From the NCBI GenBank assembly GCA_964648485.1, contig CAZYOF010000004.1, forward strand, positions 1 to 64,000: a DNA stretch of 64,000 bases. Reading direction: 5' to 3'. The stretch comes from DAIOEK01 sp964648485 (GTDB taxonomy: Bacteria > Chloroflexota > Anaerolineae > Anaerolineales > Anaerolineaceae). This document shows positions 26,128 to 34,757 of this stretch, piece by piece. Within the stretch, counting starts at the first letter, position 1, and each line of letters begins with the position of its first letter. Made by a program: the position numbers and the translations under genes. The notes under the pieces are model-generated. The model was not told the origin of the DNA and searched no databases. It saw nothing but the letters and a program-made list of their open reading frames with translations.

Positions 26128-26718
26128 ATGAGCAGTTCAGTAAAATTAGCCGAATATATTCAATCCCTGCCGGATTTTAAATTCAGACGGGAGATGCAGC
26201 CTTACCACCATTTGGGGGCAACACTCACCGATGTGTGCTTCCACGCGGGGGTTAACTACCAGCATGCTGTCGAACCTCGGGTGAAGAAGATTCAATCAGA
26301 ACCGACCGTGGCAACACTCAGCGGATTGCGAAAATTCTTTTCTGCTAATCAAGCCGAGATATTCTTCAATTGGAAGGGAAAGAAGCCGCGCAACCTGTTA
26401 AGCCTGATTGCATTCCTTTCTGGAGAGGGCATCGATTCCGAGATGGATCTGACAAGTTGGATGTTTCGATCTGGGAATGAAGAGAAACTCTTGAAACAGC
26501 CTGGTTTTGGTAAGAAATCTGTAGACTATCTTAAGATTCTGCTTGATATCCCATCCATATCTCCAGACAGGCACATATTTGCATTTCTGTCATCGGCGGG
26601 TATTGATACAGAAGACATTGAAGAAGCTAAAACCATTGTGGGTGGCGCGGCAGATATACTTCAGGTCAGCCCCTCAGTGCTGGACCATAGTATATGGTGT
26701 TATTGCTCCGGTAATTAA
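26128..26718 (+). CDS. HhH-GPD-like DNA repair fold protein
   Basis: A 196-residue protein I do not recognise as a named glycosylase, but residues 123-155 (KQPGFGKKSVDYL, ISPDRHIFAF) read as the helix-hairpin-helix/GPD core of the endonuclease III family. K130 and D147 fall where EndoIII has its catalytic Lys and Asp. There is no C-terminal [4Fe-4S] Cys set. The N-terminal half (YHHLGATLTDVCFHAGVNY) is less familiar. It lies 109 bases after the EVE gene and converges on otsB with a 4-base overlap. A base excision function is inference. Confidence 0.6.
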   Translation: MSSSVKLAEYIQSLPDFKFRREMQPYHHLGATLTDVCFHAGVNYQHAVEPRVKKIQSEPTVATLSGLRKFFSANQAEIFFNWKGKKPRNLLSLIAFLSGEGIDSEMDLTSWMFRSGNEEKLLKQPGFGKKSVDYLKILLDIPSISPDRHIFAFLSSAGIDTEDIEEAKTIVGGAADILQVSPSVLDHSIWCYCSGN

Positions 26719-27515
26719 TACGTTGTGTTTGGATTTTGTCTAAGTTCAATTAGTTCGCACAGCCATGTTCTGACATCTCGTGGATTAGCAACCATGAAAT
26801 CGGCACAGCTATGACCGGGAGTTGTCGCCACGCGGATGGCTGATCCACCGGCTGCTTTAACAACAGCAAAGGCTTCTTCGTCTTTATCATCATCACCAAA
26901 ATAAATGATCATTGCGCCAGAAGGTGTCAGCGTATTCATTATCCATGTTACCGCCTCGGGTTTGCCTGCCTGAGTTGGGACGAATTCAAGGAACTTATCA
27001 CCATCCAAGATTCGGAATTGATCTTCTTGGATGAATCTTTTCAAAATAGCTCTTGCTGCCGGAAACACCTCTGCTGCCTCTTTTGTATCCGCATTCTTGC
27101 CATGAAGTGCAACTGACCAACCTTTATCCTCCAGGTAAAATCCATCATGTTTGGACAATAGCTCCATCCAATTATTAAGGACCTGTTCTATTACCGGACG
27201 GATATCTGAATAGTGCAGAGCATGGCGTATCTCGCCGTCTGGTAGTGACATCTCCACGCCGTACGTACCAGCCATTAGCAGACCGGGTAATGGCAATAGT
27301 GCCTGGATGTGGGAAAGACGCCTTCCGCTGATTACCGCCGGCATAACACCTTCTGTATCCATAAGCTTTTTTATCAGGCAAAGCAGCTCAGCATCCGGTA
27401 AGATTGTGTCAGGAGTGGGTGCAAAATCTGCAATAGTGCCGTCGTAATCAAGAAAGAGGCGCAGCACAGGTGCGCGGGCGGCAGATTTGAGTAAGTGGCG
27501 AATATCATCACCCAT
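26715..27515 (-). CDS. otsB: Trehalose-6-phosphate phosphatase-like HAD protein
   Basis: A 266-residue HAD-superfamily phosphatase of the OtsB type. Motif I is FLDYDGTIADF, motif II is the SGR of VISGRRL, motif III is in GKPEAVTWIM and motif IV is GDDDKDEEAF. It would remove the phosphate from the product of the GT20 synthase encoded two genes upstream. The start ATG lies inside the end of the GT4 gene (8-base overlap), so it is translationally coupled. Sugar specificity depends on the GT20 partner. Confidence 0.88.
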   Translation of the reverse strand: MGDDIRHLLKSAARAPVLRLFLDYDGTIADFAPTPDTILPDAELLCLIKKLMDTEGVMPAVISGRRLSHIQALLPLPGLLMAGTYGVEMSLPDGEIRHALHYSDIRPVIEQVLNNWMELLSKHDGFYLEDKGWSVALHGKNADTKEAAEVFPAARAILKRFIQEDQFRILDGDKFLEFVPTQAGKPEAVTWIMNTLTPSGAMIIYFGDDDKDEEAFAVVKAAGGSAIRVATTPGHSCADFMVANPRDVRTWLCELIELRQNPNTTY

Positions 27516-28803
27516 CAGGTTGATTTACCTCCAAAATGGGTAATAATTCCTGTTCGAAGATTGCATCCCAGGTATATTGCTGTCGGACTTTTTTCCGCAG
27601 ACGGTATTCACGGTTTTCTCTCATCCAATGAAGAATTTGCTTTGCTACCTTTGCTGCATTGTCGTTCGGGGTAAAAATGTATGCCTCGCGAGAAGCTAAC
27701 TCAGCTGTCGCAGGTACCGGTGTGGAAAATACCGGGATACCTGCCAATCCAGCTTCCAATACCGGCATACCAAAACCTTCGCGATGGGAAGGCATGAACA
27801 TAATATCTGCAACCCTGAAGAGGTCATAGACAACGTTTAAGTTGATGAAATACCCTTGTTCGGGGTCTTCCCCATTTTGATAAACAAATTGTATTTCATT
27901 TTCTATATCCAGATCGTGACGGAGTTGGAGCAAAGAATTAAAATACGCCTGACTGGCAGGCTCATGTGGATCAGGTGGTCCGGAGATTATTAATTTGGGA
28001 TGACAGCCGAGTTTCTTCAATTCAGATGTTACATGTAATGCATATTCAATATTTTTGGCTTGTGTCACCCGTACAGGCATTAGCAAGACAATTTCTGTCT
28101 GAAGCAATCCCATTCGCTCAATCAGCTTTTCGCCCTCGTAAGTTAATCCAAGAATCTGGGCAGGATCCACGCCATTATAGATAATCTGAACCCTTTCCGG
28201 ATTGATGTTGTAGGTCGACAGGATTTCCTGTTTTCGTTGCATAGAAATAGTAATAAATGATATTCGTGGGTAGTCGGTCTTTAACAGGTTCCAGGGGTAG
28301 GCAGGGAATACTTTGCTTTGTGAATTTGAGCTGCTCCAGGAGAGATCATGACACCATGCTAAAGCACTTGCAATCGCGCGCTCATCCATCAGTTGAAATA
28401 GAGCTGCGGTGAGCGGTAAATTAAAATGTTTTGTAAAGATGTTATGCACAATTACATGATCGATGTCTACAACAAGTGGACGGATTTTTTCTTTGAGTAT
28501 CTTTACAAGATGGTCAAAATTCTTGGGAATTTTGCCACTATTTAGAATTTCCGTTGCAGCAGCAATATCTGGATGCATGCTATCCATTTCGGGAACTTGA
28601 TAATACTTCACACCAGAAGGCAGGGAGTCTGCGTTTCCTCGCCCTGAAATTACTGTGAGTGGATACGAATGTGATGCAAACTGAACCGAATGGGCATGAA
28701 TAACTCCCTCAACGCCACCAATAACTGGTGGAGATGTATAATGAAGTATGGCTGTTTTAATCTTGTTTCTCATCCCGTTTTTTTTACAGATTCGTCCTAA
28801 CAT
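27508..28803 (-). CDS. GT4-family glycosyltransferase
   Basis: A 431-residue GT-B-type glycosyltransferase. The N-terminal acceptor domain begins ILHYTSPPVIGGVEGVIHAHS (glycine loop). The C-terminal nucleotide-sugar domain includes VQIIYNGVDPAQI, PVRVTQAKNIEYALHV and the EX7E region (SHREGFGMPVLEAGLAG). The start overlaps the GT20 stop; a later ATG at 28773 is also possible. It lies between GT20 and OtsB-like genes, so it may work on the same or a related glucosyl product. No acceptor can be named. Confidence 0.85.
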   Translation of the reverse strand: MLGRICKKNGMRNKIKTAILHYTSPPVIGGVEGVIHAHSVQFASHSYPLTVISGRGNADSLPSGVKYYQVPEMDSMHPDIAAATEILNSGKIPKNFDHLVKILKEKIRPLVVDIDHVIVHNIFTKHFNLPLTAALFQLMDERAIASALAWCHDLSWSSSNSQSKVFPAYPWNLLKTDYPRISFITISMQRKQEILSTYNINPERVQIIYNGVDPAQILGLTYEGEKLIERMGLLQTEIVLLMPVRVTQAKNIEYALHVTSELKKLGCHPKLIISGPPDPHEPASQAYFNSLLQLRHDLDIENEIQFVYQNGEDPEQGYFINLNVVYDLFRVADIMFMPSHREGFGMPVLEAGLAGIPVFSTPVPATAELASREAYIFTPNDNAAKVAKQILHWMRENREYRLRKKVRQQYTWDAIFEQELLPILEVNQPDG

Positions 28804-30335
28804 CCCAGCTTGCGAATTTCTTCAATCTGGCTCCGAAACCATGCGTTTATATCATTTTCTTCTATCAACCAGCATAAACGGTGAGCCCGAACCTGCCTGT
28901 CTGCATCTGAAAGGGTAAGCGCTTGATGAAGTGCCTCCGAAGTGGCATAAATATCACAGGGCGGAATGACAAATGCTCCTGGAGCTAATTGCTGTCTGGC
29001 TCCCGTCCGCTCTGAAAGCACGAGAACACCATTCTTTTCATTAACAATCGGACCCTCTTTTGCCACCAAATTCATCCCATCGGCAATCGAATTAACGAGC
29101 AGAACGTCGTAAATCTGCATCGCTGCGACTGCGCGCGCATAATTTTCTCCAAGTATTATTCGAATCGGCTCCCATTCACCACTACCGTAGCGGGAGTTAA
29201 TCCATCCTGCAGCAGCCATCAGGTTGTCATGATAATTACGATACTCATCGACTTCCAACCGTGATGGTACAAGAAGTGCAATAAATTTAACTTTGCCTAT
29301 ATGTTCCGGATGATTTTCAAGCATTTCACCAAAAGCCTGAAAACCACGTACGATATTCTTACTTGGCTCAGTCCGATCAACGCGTAAAATCAATTTCTCA
29401 TCAGGCAGTAGCGATTCTTCAAGTTGAAGTCGGTGTTGCTGCACCTCTTCAGAATGAGAAAGATTCTTTAAAGCACTGACATCAATGGAGATTGGAAAGT
29501 CTCTTACGTGTGTTGCGTGACCTCTGTACCAGATTCGTCCATGTTTATAGTTTATGAATGCCCCAGGTAAATGTGATTCGACGGATCTAAGAAAATCCAA
29601 ACCATCTTCACGGGTCTGGAATCCGAGCACATCCACTGCTGTCAAACCATCTAGAATAGATTTACGCATTCCAGGTGTTAGGATACGTAACTGCTCAGGA
29701 CCTGGCCATGGGATGTGAATGAAATGGGTGATGGTGACCATATCTGATTTTCTTTGCTGCTTAAGAATATTCCGCATCATTCGGGGTACCAGATAAAGAT
29801 GATAATCTTGCAGCATTACGATATCATTTTCTGGGGTCTGTATCACGCGTTCTGCTACCGCCTCTGCAAATTTGCGGTTTGCTACCACATAACCCTGATC
29901 CCATGCCTGCCAGGTATCTCGCGTTATCGTTGGGCTGGAAACAGCATCCCACATCGAATGTTGAAGAAACCAGAGCAGAGGATTAGAAATAACGTTGTAA
30001 TAACTTTCGTACACGTCTTCTTCAATCGGCACAAGGTCCAGATCAATTATCCTGCCTTGTTCATCCAACTCATATTTACCTCGCCCCATCTGCCTTTCAA
30101 GATCATTCAATGCTGAAGCAATCCAGGTGATGTCTACATTTTTTGCCAGACCTAATAGGGCTGTTACCAATCCTCCGGATCCCCGTTGTGTCTGTATTGA
30201 GCCATCTTCTGACGCGAAAAAGCTAAAAGGTCCCCTGTTTGAGACCACTATTAATGATCTATCAGCCAGGAAAGCTTCCAGTTCTTTTGGCAGTTCTTCT
30301 TTGGTTGGTTTTCCTTGCTGGTGATTTTCAATCAT
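28797..30335 (-). CDS. otsA: GT20 synthase: trehalose-6-phosphate synthase or glucosylglycerol-phosphate-type
   Basis: Transfers glucose from a nucleotide sugar to a phosphorylated acceptor, making trehalose-6-phosphate in the standard case. Visible landmarks: LIVVSNRGPFSF, MLQDYHLYLVPRMM, THFIHIPWPGPE, VLGFQTREDGLDFL and VDRTEPSKN. In the canonical enzyme the last is ERLDYSKG; the Arg and Lys are kept but the rest differs, so this belongs to a divergent GT20 branch whose product is less certain. The ATG at 30335 was chosen because it follows GGGGAAGA and lies inside the end of the GH63 gene (8-base overlap). Length about 512 residues. Confidence 0.82.
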   Translation of the reverse strand: MIENHQQGKPTKEELPKELEAFLADRSLIVVSNRGPFSFFASEDGSIQTQRGSGGLVTALLGLAKNVDITWIASALNDLERQMGRGKYELDEQGRIIDLDLVPIEEDVYESYYNVISNPLLWFLQHSMWDAVSSPTITRDTWQAWDQGYVVANRKFAEAVAERVIQTPENDIVMLQDYHLYLVPRMMRNILKQQRKSDMVTITHFIHIPWPGPEQLRILTPGMRKSILDGLTAVDVLGFQTREDGLDFLRSVESHLPGAFINYKHGRIWYRGHATHVRDFPISIDVSALKNLSHSEEVQQHRLQLEESLLPDEKLILRVDRTEPSKNIVRGFQAFGEMLENHPEHIGKVKFIALLVPSRLEVDEYRNYHDNLMAAAGWINSRYGSGEWEPIRIILGENYARAVAAMQIYDVLLVNSIADGMNLVAKEGPIVNEKNGVLVLSERTGARQQLAPGAFVIPPCDIYATSEALHQALTLSDADRQVRAHRLCWLIEENDINAWFRSQIEEIRKLGC

Positions 30336-32109
30336 TCTTCCCCAATTCTTTTCCCCTGATTGCATTTGTTGCCTGAATTGCAAGGTCAATAAACACTGCT
30401 GATGTCCAACCAAAAATATTTACTGCGCTACCGGGAGGGGCACCAGTCTCTGAATTGTAATATTCATAAATATCTGAATTTGCCATAATCAAATCTAAGG
30501 TTCTATCACGCAACTCATCGGCGAGCTTATTTTCACCCACCTGACGTAAAGCTTCAATGAAGAAGTAGTTGATGTTAACCCACACAGGTCCACGCCACAT
30601 AGTATTCGGATCATAATGTGGATCATTGCGTGCGACTGTGGGTAATATATATGGTCCCCAAAACATGGAAGGATTGGATAGATGTTGAATCAACCTGTTT
30701 TTAATGTCATCAGGTAGTTGGCCAGTCCAGAGCGGATATAAATTGAAGGGTGTGATAACTCTTACTGGTTGATGGTGTTTTTTTACCCAAAAAAGGCCAG
30801 CTTCGGGATCCCAAAAATGATCAATCATTCGTGACACCATGGAACTGGCTCTACGACGCCACATGGCTGCATCGGAGAGCATGTCTAACTCTTCAGCGAT
30901 AATTGCTAGTGAACCCATCTGCACACAAAGGTAGGTGTTCAATTCCGGCGATTCCACCGGCATGCCATCATCCCAGAGTGGGCTATCATCCAGACCGGAA
31001 GAATATGGGTGGTTGTATTGTGCCAAACCGTCCCCGTCGTCATCATTCATCGCAAACCACCAAGCGTTTAATCGCATAAGTGGGACATATACCTCAGAAA
31101 GAAAATCAAGATTAGGGTCGATTTCATGTAATTTAAGAACTGCCCATGCAAGAATAGGTGGTTTGGTGACCTCTGCTGTTATGGGGTGATCAATGGATGC
31201 AACGATCCCGTCATCATAAACAACATCTGGTATCATGCCATTAGGCAGCTGATGGGCAAGCATAGACCGGATTTGATTTCGTGCCAATTCGGGGTCCACG
31301 TGCCGATAAGCCAGTGAATGCATGGCATTGTCCCACAACCAGAGTCCTATGTACCCCATTTTGGATGGGGTCATCGCTTCAAAAAGGACTTTTCCCAGTG
31401 GACTGATTAAGTTATTTGCCATGACCCACCAGGCATATGCATAAGTTTTCGCATACCTCGGTGAAACTTCTGGCACTCTGCTGAACCAATCCAGCCAGCG
31501 ATTTTTTGCTGCTTCACGTAATTTTGAGAAAGGCTCTAAAGGTTTTTCACTTCGTTCAAGAGCATATACGCCAATGGCAGCAGAACAATCTCTCCCCCCC
31601 TTAATGATAAATTCAACCTCAAAACCTCCTTCAACCGGGCGGATTTTATCCAGCAATACGTTTCCTGAAGTGGTATACATCAAGTTTCTAACAGAAATAA
31701 ACTCCCCCCCCTTTGGTGTACTTCTCCAGTATTGAGGAAACACTACAAAACGAAATCCACAATCAGCATTACGGGGTAAACCGATTGCCAGAGTTTGGGG
31801 TTCTTGAAATACAAATTCATAATTACCAAGTCTCGTTTTGAACGTTAAATTACTTGGTTTGGTTTTAACTTCAAATTCGAGCTCATTTCCTTCCCCGTCA
31901 ATGAGAGTAAAATTTTGAATATATGGTTGACGGTGTAGATAAGCCTCGATATTTGGTTCAAGGTGGATCAGCCTTTCGGCCAGCTTGATATAGAGCTGGT
32001 GTCTATCTGTATATTTATAGACCAATAATCGTGAACCACGATCGCTAAAAGGAACTTTGGTGATATCAATATGATTTTGCAGTAATTTCAGATAGTCTTC
32101 TGGTTTCAT
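30328..32109 (-). CDS. GH63-like (alpha/alpha)6 glycoside hydrolase
   Basis: A 593-residue protein of the (alpha/alpha)6-barrel GH63/mannosylglycerate-hydrolase type. An N-terminal beta domain (about 1-190) is followed by the catalytic helical domain with WLWDNAMHSLAYRHVDPELA, QLPNGMIPD, ESPELNTYLCVQMG, TMWRGPVWVNINYFFIEAL and the late EYYNSETGAPPG. Acidic residues in WDNA and in the ETGAPPG segment are the likely catalytic pair region. First gene of the operon with GT20, GT4 and OtsB-like genes. It could hydrolyse the solute the others make, or an alpha-glucoside. Other GH63-like family names (amylo-1,6-glucosidase-like) cannot be excluded. Confidence 0.8.
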   Translation of the reverse strand: MKPEDYLKLLQNHIDITKVPFSDRGSRLLVYKYTDRHQLYIKLAERLIHLEPNIEAYLHRQPYIQNFTLIDGEGNELEFEVKTKPSNLTFKTRLGNYEFVFQEPQTLAIGLPRNADCGFRFVVFPQYWRSTPKGGEFISVRNLMYTTSGNVLLDKIRPVEGGFEVEFIIKGGRDCSAAIGVYALERSEKPLEPFSKLREAAKNRWLDWFSRVPEVSPRYAKTYAYAWWVMANNLISPLGKVLFEAMTPSKMGYIGLWLWDNAMHSLAYRHVDPELARNQIRSMLAHQLPNGMIPDVVYDDGIVASIDHPITAEVTKPPILAWAVLKLHEIDPNLDFLSEVYVPLMRLNAWWFAMNDDDGDGLAQYNHPYSSGLDDSPLWDDGMPVESPELNTYLCVQMGSLAIIAEELDMLSDAAMWRRRASSMVSRMIDHFWDPEAGLFWVKKHHQPVRVITPFNLYPLWTGQLPDDIKNRLIQHLSNPSMFWGPYILPTVARNDPHYDPNTMWRGPVWVNINYFFIEALRQVGENKLADELRDRTLDLIMANSDIYEYYNSETGAPPGSAVNIFGWTSAVFIDLAIQATNAIRGKELGKND

Positions 32110-32275
32110 TAAATGTTGGATTCACTATACCTTAGGAACAATAACATTTTGGGTTATTTTCTTCTTCTTCCAGTTTTCAGTCTACCCTATCGGCTAATGG
32201 ATGTCAAACCTGCGTGGATTCACAGAAAAAACTTTTCTAGTTATAATTATTTTTAGAGAGTGTTTATAAATTCTT

Positions 32276-32530
32276 ATGGATAAAAAAAACAAGCTTACAA
32301 AAGGCAGAATAACAGCCATCATCGTTGGAATAATCTTTCTGGCAGCGGCTGTCTGGCTGATGTTTATTTTCACTGCAGATGGTCAGATGAAAAACAATAT
32401 CAATTTCTTCGCCGCTCTATTACTCATAATAGCTTTGGGGTTAGTCTTTTATGGAATCACAGGTGGCAGACAGCGAGGCAATGATATTCTTACCCGAACC
32501 ATTGACCGGGATAAAGAAGATAAAAATTAG
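32276..32530 (+). CDS. Small two-TM membrane protein
   Basis: An 84-residue protein with two membrane helices (about 12-31 and 43-61), a basic N terminus and a charged C terminus (TIDRDKEDKN). No family recognised. A single gene between divergent and convergent neighbours. Confidence 0.6.
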   Translation: MDKKNKLTKGRITAIIVGIIFLAAAVWLMFIFTADGQMKNNINFFAALLLIIALGLVFYGITGGRQRGNDILTRTIDRDKEDKN

Positions 32531-32555
32531 GGTAGCCTGTCAATTGTTGTTTTTT

Positions 32556-34580
32556 CTATTCAGACCAAGAACATCCTAATAACTTTTCAGCTTTATCTAA
32601 TACAGTTTTTCCCTCAACGGTTATGCTGTGGTTTTTTGTTGCTTCTGACCAAAGATAGCATAATGCATTTTGCAGGTCTTCATCTTCTGCAAAGGCTGAT
32701 TTTGTTCGAGATAATGCCTCATCCCAGTCTTGGATATGGATATTCCCCTCGATGAATACCAACTCTTCAGCCGGATTACGATGGCTAAATCCTGATCTGG
32801 CGGCGATGTTTCCTAACTCCGAAACCCTTTTCCAGTTGCTATCATATCTGGCAAGTTCAGCTTTCTGGAAGAAATAACACCACTGATGTAAGGGTTCATT
32901 CCCCGCAAATTGAGCTGGGTTGGCGTATGGAATTTCCTGGTTGTTCACTTGCGCAATGTTTGAGAATGTCAGCGCTTCTGTGACGAGAGGATTCAATCCA
33001 GGCAAATATTGGTCGCGCGGAGGATCAAGAAGCCACATACACCCATTCTTCGGAAAGTGCAACACTATGGCTTCATTGGTATTCCCCCTGAAGGTGCCCA
33101 ACCGATAGAATTGATTTACTTCTGTGTCGGGTTTCAATTCCAGCACACCTGTATCAGTTCGGACTGAAATAAAAGCAAACAGGTATGGAATATCTTCCCC
33201 TGAAAATTCTGGAGCATACATCCAATTCAGCGGTGCGGTCAATGAATTATCACTCTCGAACAGGGATGGCAGGTTTTCTGCCATCACCAGCGTGCCCGGT
33301 TTAAGCATCGGCGCGCGCCAGTGAAGCTGCCAGTAAAGATCTTTCTGCAACTCCCAATCAGCCTTGAATGTACTGGCGTGGATCATCTGAAGGCCTACAG
33401 AAAGTGCCACCATAGAACCAAGCATTAAGGCTCGCCAGGTTTGTCTGACGGGTATGGCAGAGAGCAACCCGACAAAAAATAGGCTGCCTCCTAGCATGTA
33501 AGGAAGGGTAAAGCGGTCGCGAGGAAAATCCAACTCCACCCGCAAGTCAGTCACAAGGAAAGGAATGCCTGCTAATAATAATGCCGGGATTGAGATAACT
33601 AGCATTTCACACCAGCAACGTGGTTTTGTATTTTTATTTACCAGCATTTTGCTGCTAAACAAACCCACCACAATCATGAGGCTGGCAACCACAACCACCC
33701 AGTATAGACCGATCAACCAATTTCCATAAGCCTGAAGTTCAGGAGGGTTTACCAGTAGAACCCAGATATCCAGTAGCACAACTTTTATATGGGAGAGCGC
33801 TCTGAGAATAAGGAACCATAAAGATTGCAGGGAGATACCACCTGAAGTTAACCCCTCGGGTTGGTATGTGGGAAACTGAAAAAGGAAAATACGCCAGTAT
33901 AAATAGGCGGCCATAATCAACAGATACGGTATCCAATGTTTGAGGGACATGAATATACGTTTGGATATGCCTTGATAACGGGGAGATAGAATCAGAAAGA
34001 TGATAATCGGCCGCAATAGTTCCAACCCGAAAAAATATTCCATGCTGAACAGATTAACAACAGATGCCAGCAGAGCTATGGATAAGTAAAGCAGAAAGCG
34101 GGAAGGCATTTGGATTGCTTTGATCATTAATCCGAGTGAAAGGAAAAAGGTGATCAAAACTATATAGAAATGTCCATACATCAAAGCGATAGAATGTTGC
34201 ATAAAGCTGGGAAAAACCACAAAAATGAAAGACGCTGCTGCGGGTTCCCAAATATGATCTGGCCAGATCTTTCGCAATACCCAAAAAAGCGCTATACCGG
34301 TAGTAAAGCGAAGAGCCAGACCAAAAACTTGCCAGCCAACCGGATTATTTCCGAGAACTGGCATAGTTACCGTATAGATGTATCCCCAAAATGGACGATT
34401 ATGGGCAAAGTATTTCAAGATACCATCTGCGCCATACGCGTGATAGTACCAGAGAAAAGGCCATTCATCCCAATAAAAACCCATTTCCGCAAGGAATAAG
34501 CCATAGGAGAGGACAGTGATGGTAAAGAGGCTGATGGGGAAAGAGAGGGTTGTATAATGTCTTTTTATAACTTGTATCAT
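32556..34580 (-). CDS. Large multi-spanning membrane protein, paralogue of the gene at 20056-22092
   Basis: A 674-residue protein with about eleven membrane segments and a soluble C-terminal domain. It shares many ordered motifs with the protein at 20056-22092: GFYWDEWPF, RPFWGYIY, GWQVFGLALRF, RKIWP, VFPSF, EYFFGLEL, WRAPMLKPGT, GNTNEAIV, WCYFFQKAELARYDSNW. The acidic pair WDEW is kept, which supports a GT-C-like active site. The two copies flank the tRNA and the GH63/GT20 operon, roughly 10 kb apart. Function is unknown. Confidence 0.6.
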   Translation of the reverse strand: MIQVIKRHYTTLSFPISLFTITVLSYGLFLAEMGFYWDEWPFLWYYHAYGADGILKYFAHNRPFWGYIYTVTMPVLGNNPVGWQVFGLALRFTTGIALFWVLRKIWPDHIWEPAAASFIFVVFPSFMQHSIALMYGHFYIVLITFFLSLGLMIKAIQMPSRFLLYLSIALLASVVNLFSMEYFFGLELLRPIIIFLILSPRYQGISKRIFMSLKHWIPYLLIMAAYLYWRIFLFQFPTYQPEGLTSGGISLQSLWFLILRALSHIKVVLLDIWVLLVNPPELQAYGNWLIGLYWVVVVASLMIVVGLFSSKMLVNKNTKPRCWCEMLVISIPALLLAGIPFLVTDLRVELDFPRDRFTLPYMLGGSLFFVGLLSAIPVRQTWRALMLGSMVALSVGLQMIHASTFKADWELQKDLYWQLHWRAPMLKPGTLVMAENLPSLFESDNSLTAPLNWMYAPEFSGEDIPYLFAFISVRTDTGVLELKPDTEVNQFYRLGTFRGNTNEAIVLHFPKNGCMWLLDPPRDQYLPGLNPLVTEALTFSNIAQVNNQEIPYANPAQFAGNEPLHQWCYFFQKAELARYDSNWKRVSELGNIAARSGFSHRNPAEELVFIEGNIHIQDWDEALSRTKSAFAEDEDLQNALCYLWSEATKNHSITVEGKTVLDKAEKLLGCSWSE

Positions 34581-34703
34581 ATAAATTCTGTTTTCTTCGG
34601 TAATTATAGCAAATTGATCATGACGAATTTGATGTAAATTTTGTAATTTTCCAGACGCTATACATTACATTATACAAATATTTAATAAGATAATACAAAG
34701 AAT

Positions 34704-34718
34704 GTATATTACATATAC
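34704..34718. promoter_or_regulatory. Inverted repeat upstream of the fasciclin gene
   Basis: GTATAT and ATATAC are perfect 6-bp arms around TAC. It lies 40 bases before the fasciclin ATG in an AT-rich divergent gap (34581-34757) with several TACA/TGTA motifs. It may be a regulator site, but base composition makes short palindromes likely by chance. Confidence 0.3.
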
Positions 34719-34757
34719 AAACGTATCCAAATTATTGGTAAACAAAAGGAGATTGAG

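Noticed and set aside
34581..34757. LitR/CarH-type light-response box before the fasciclin gene
   Set aside because: TACA/TGTA motifs are common in this AT-rich gap and no MerR-type regulator is nearby.
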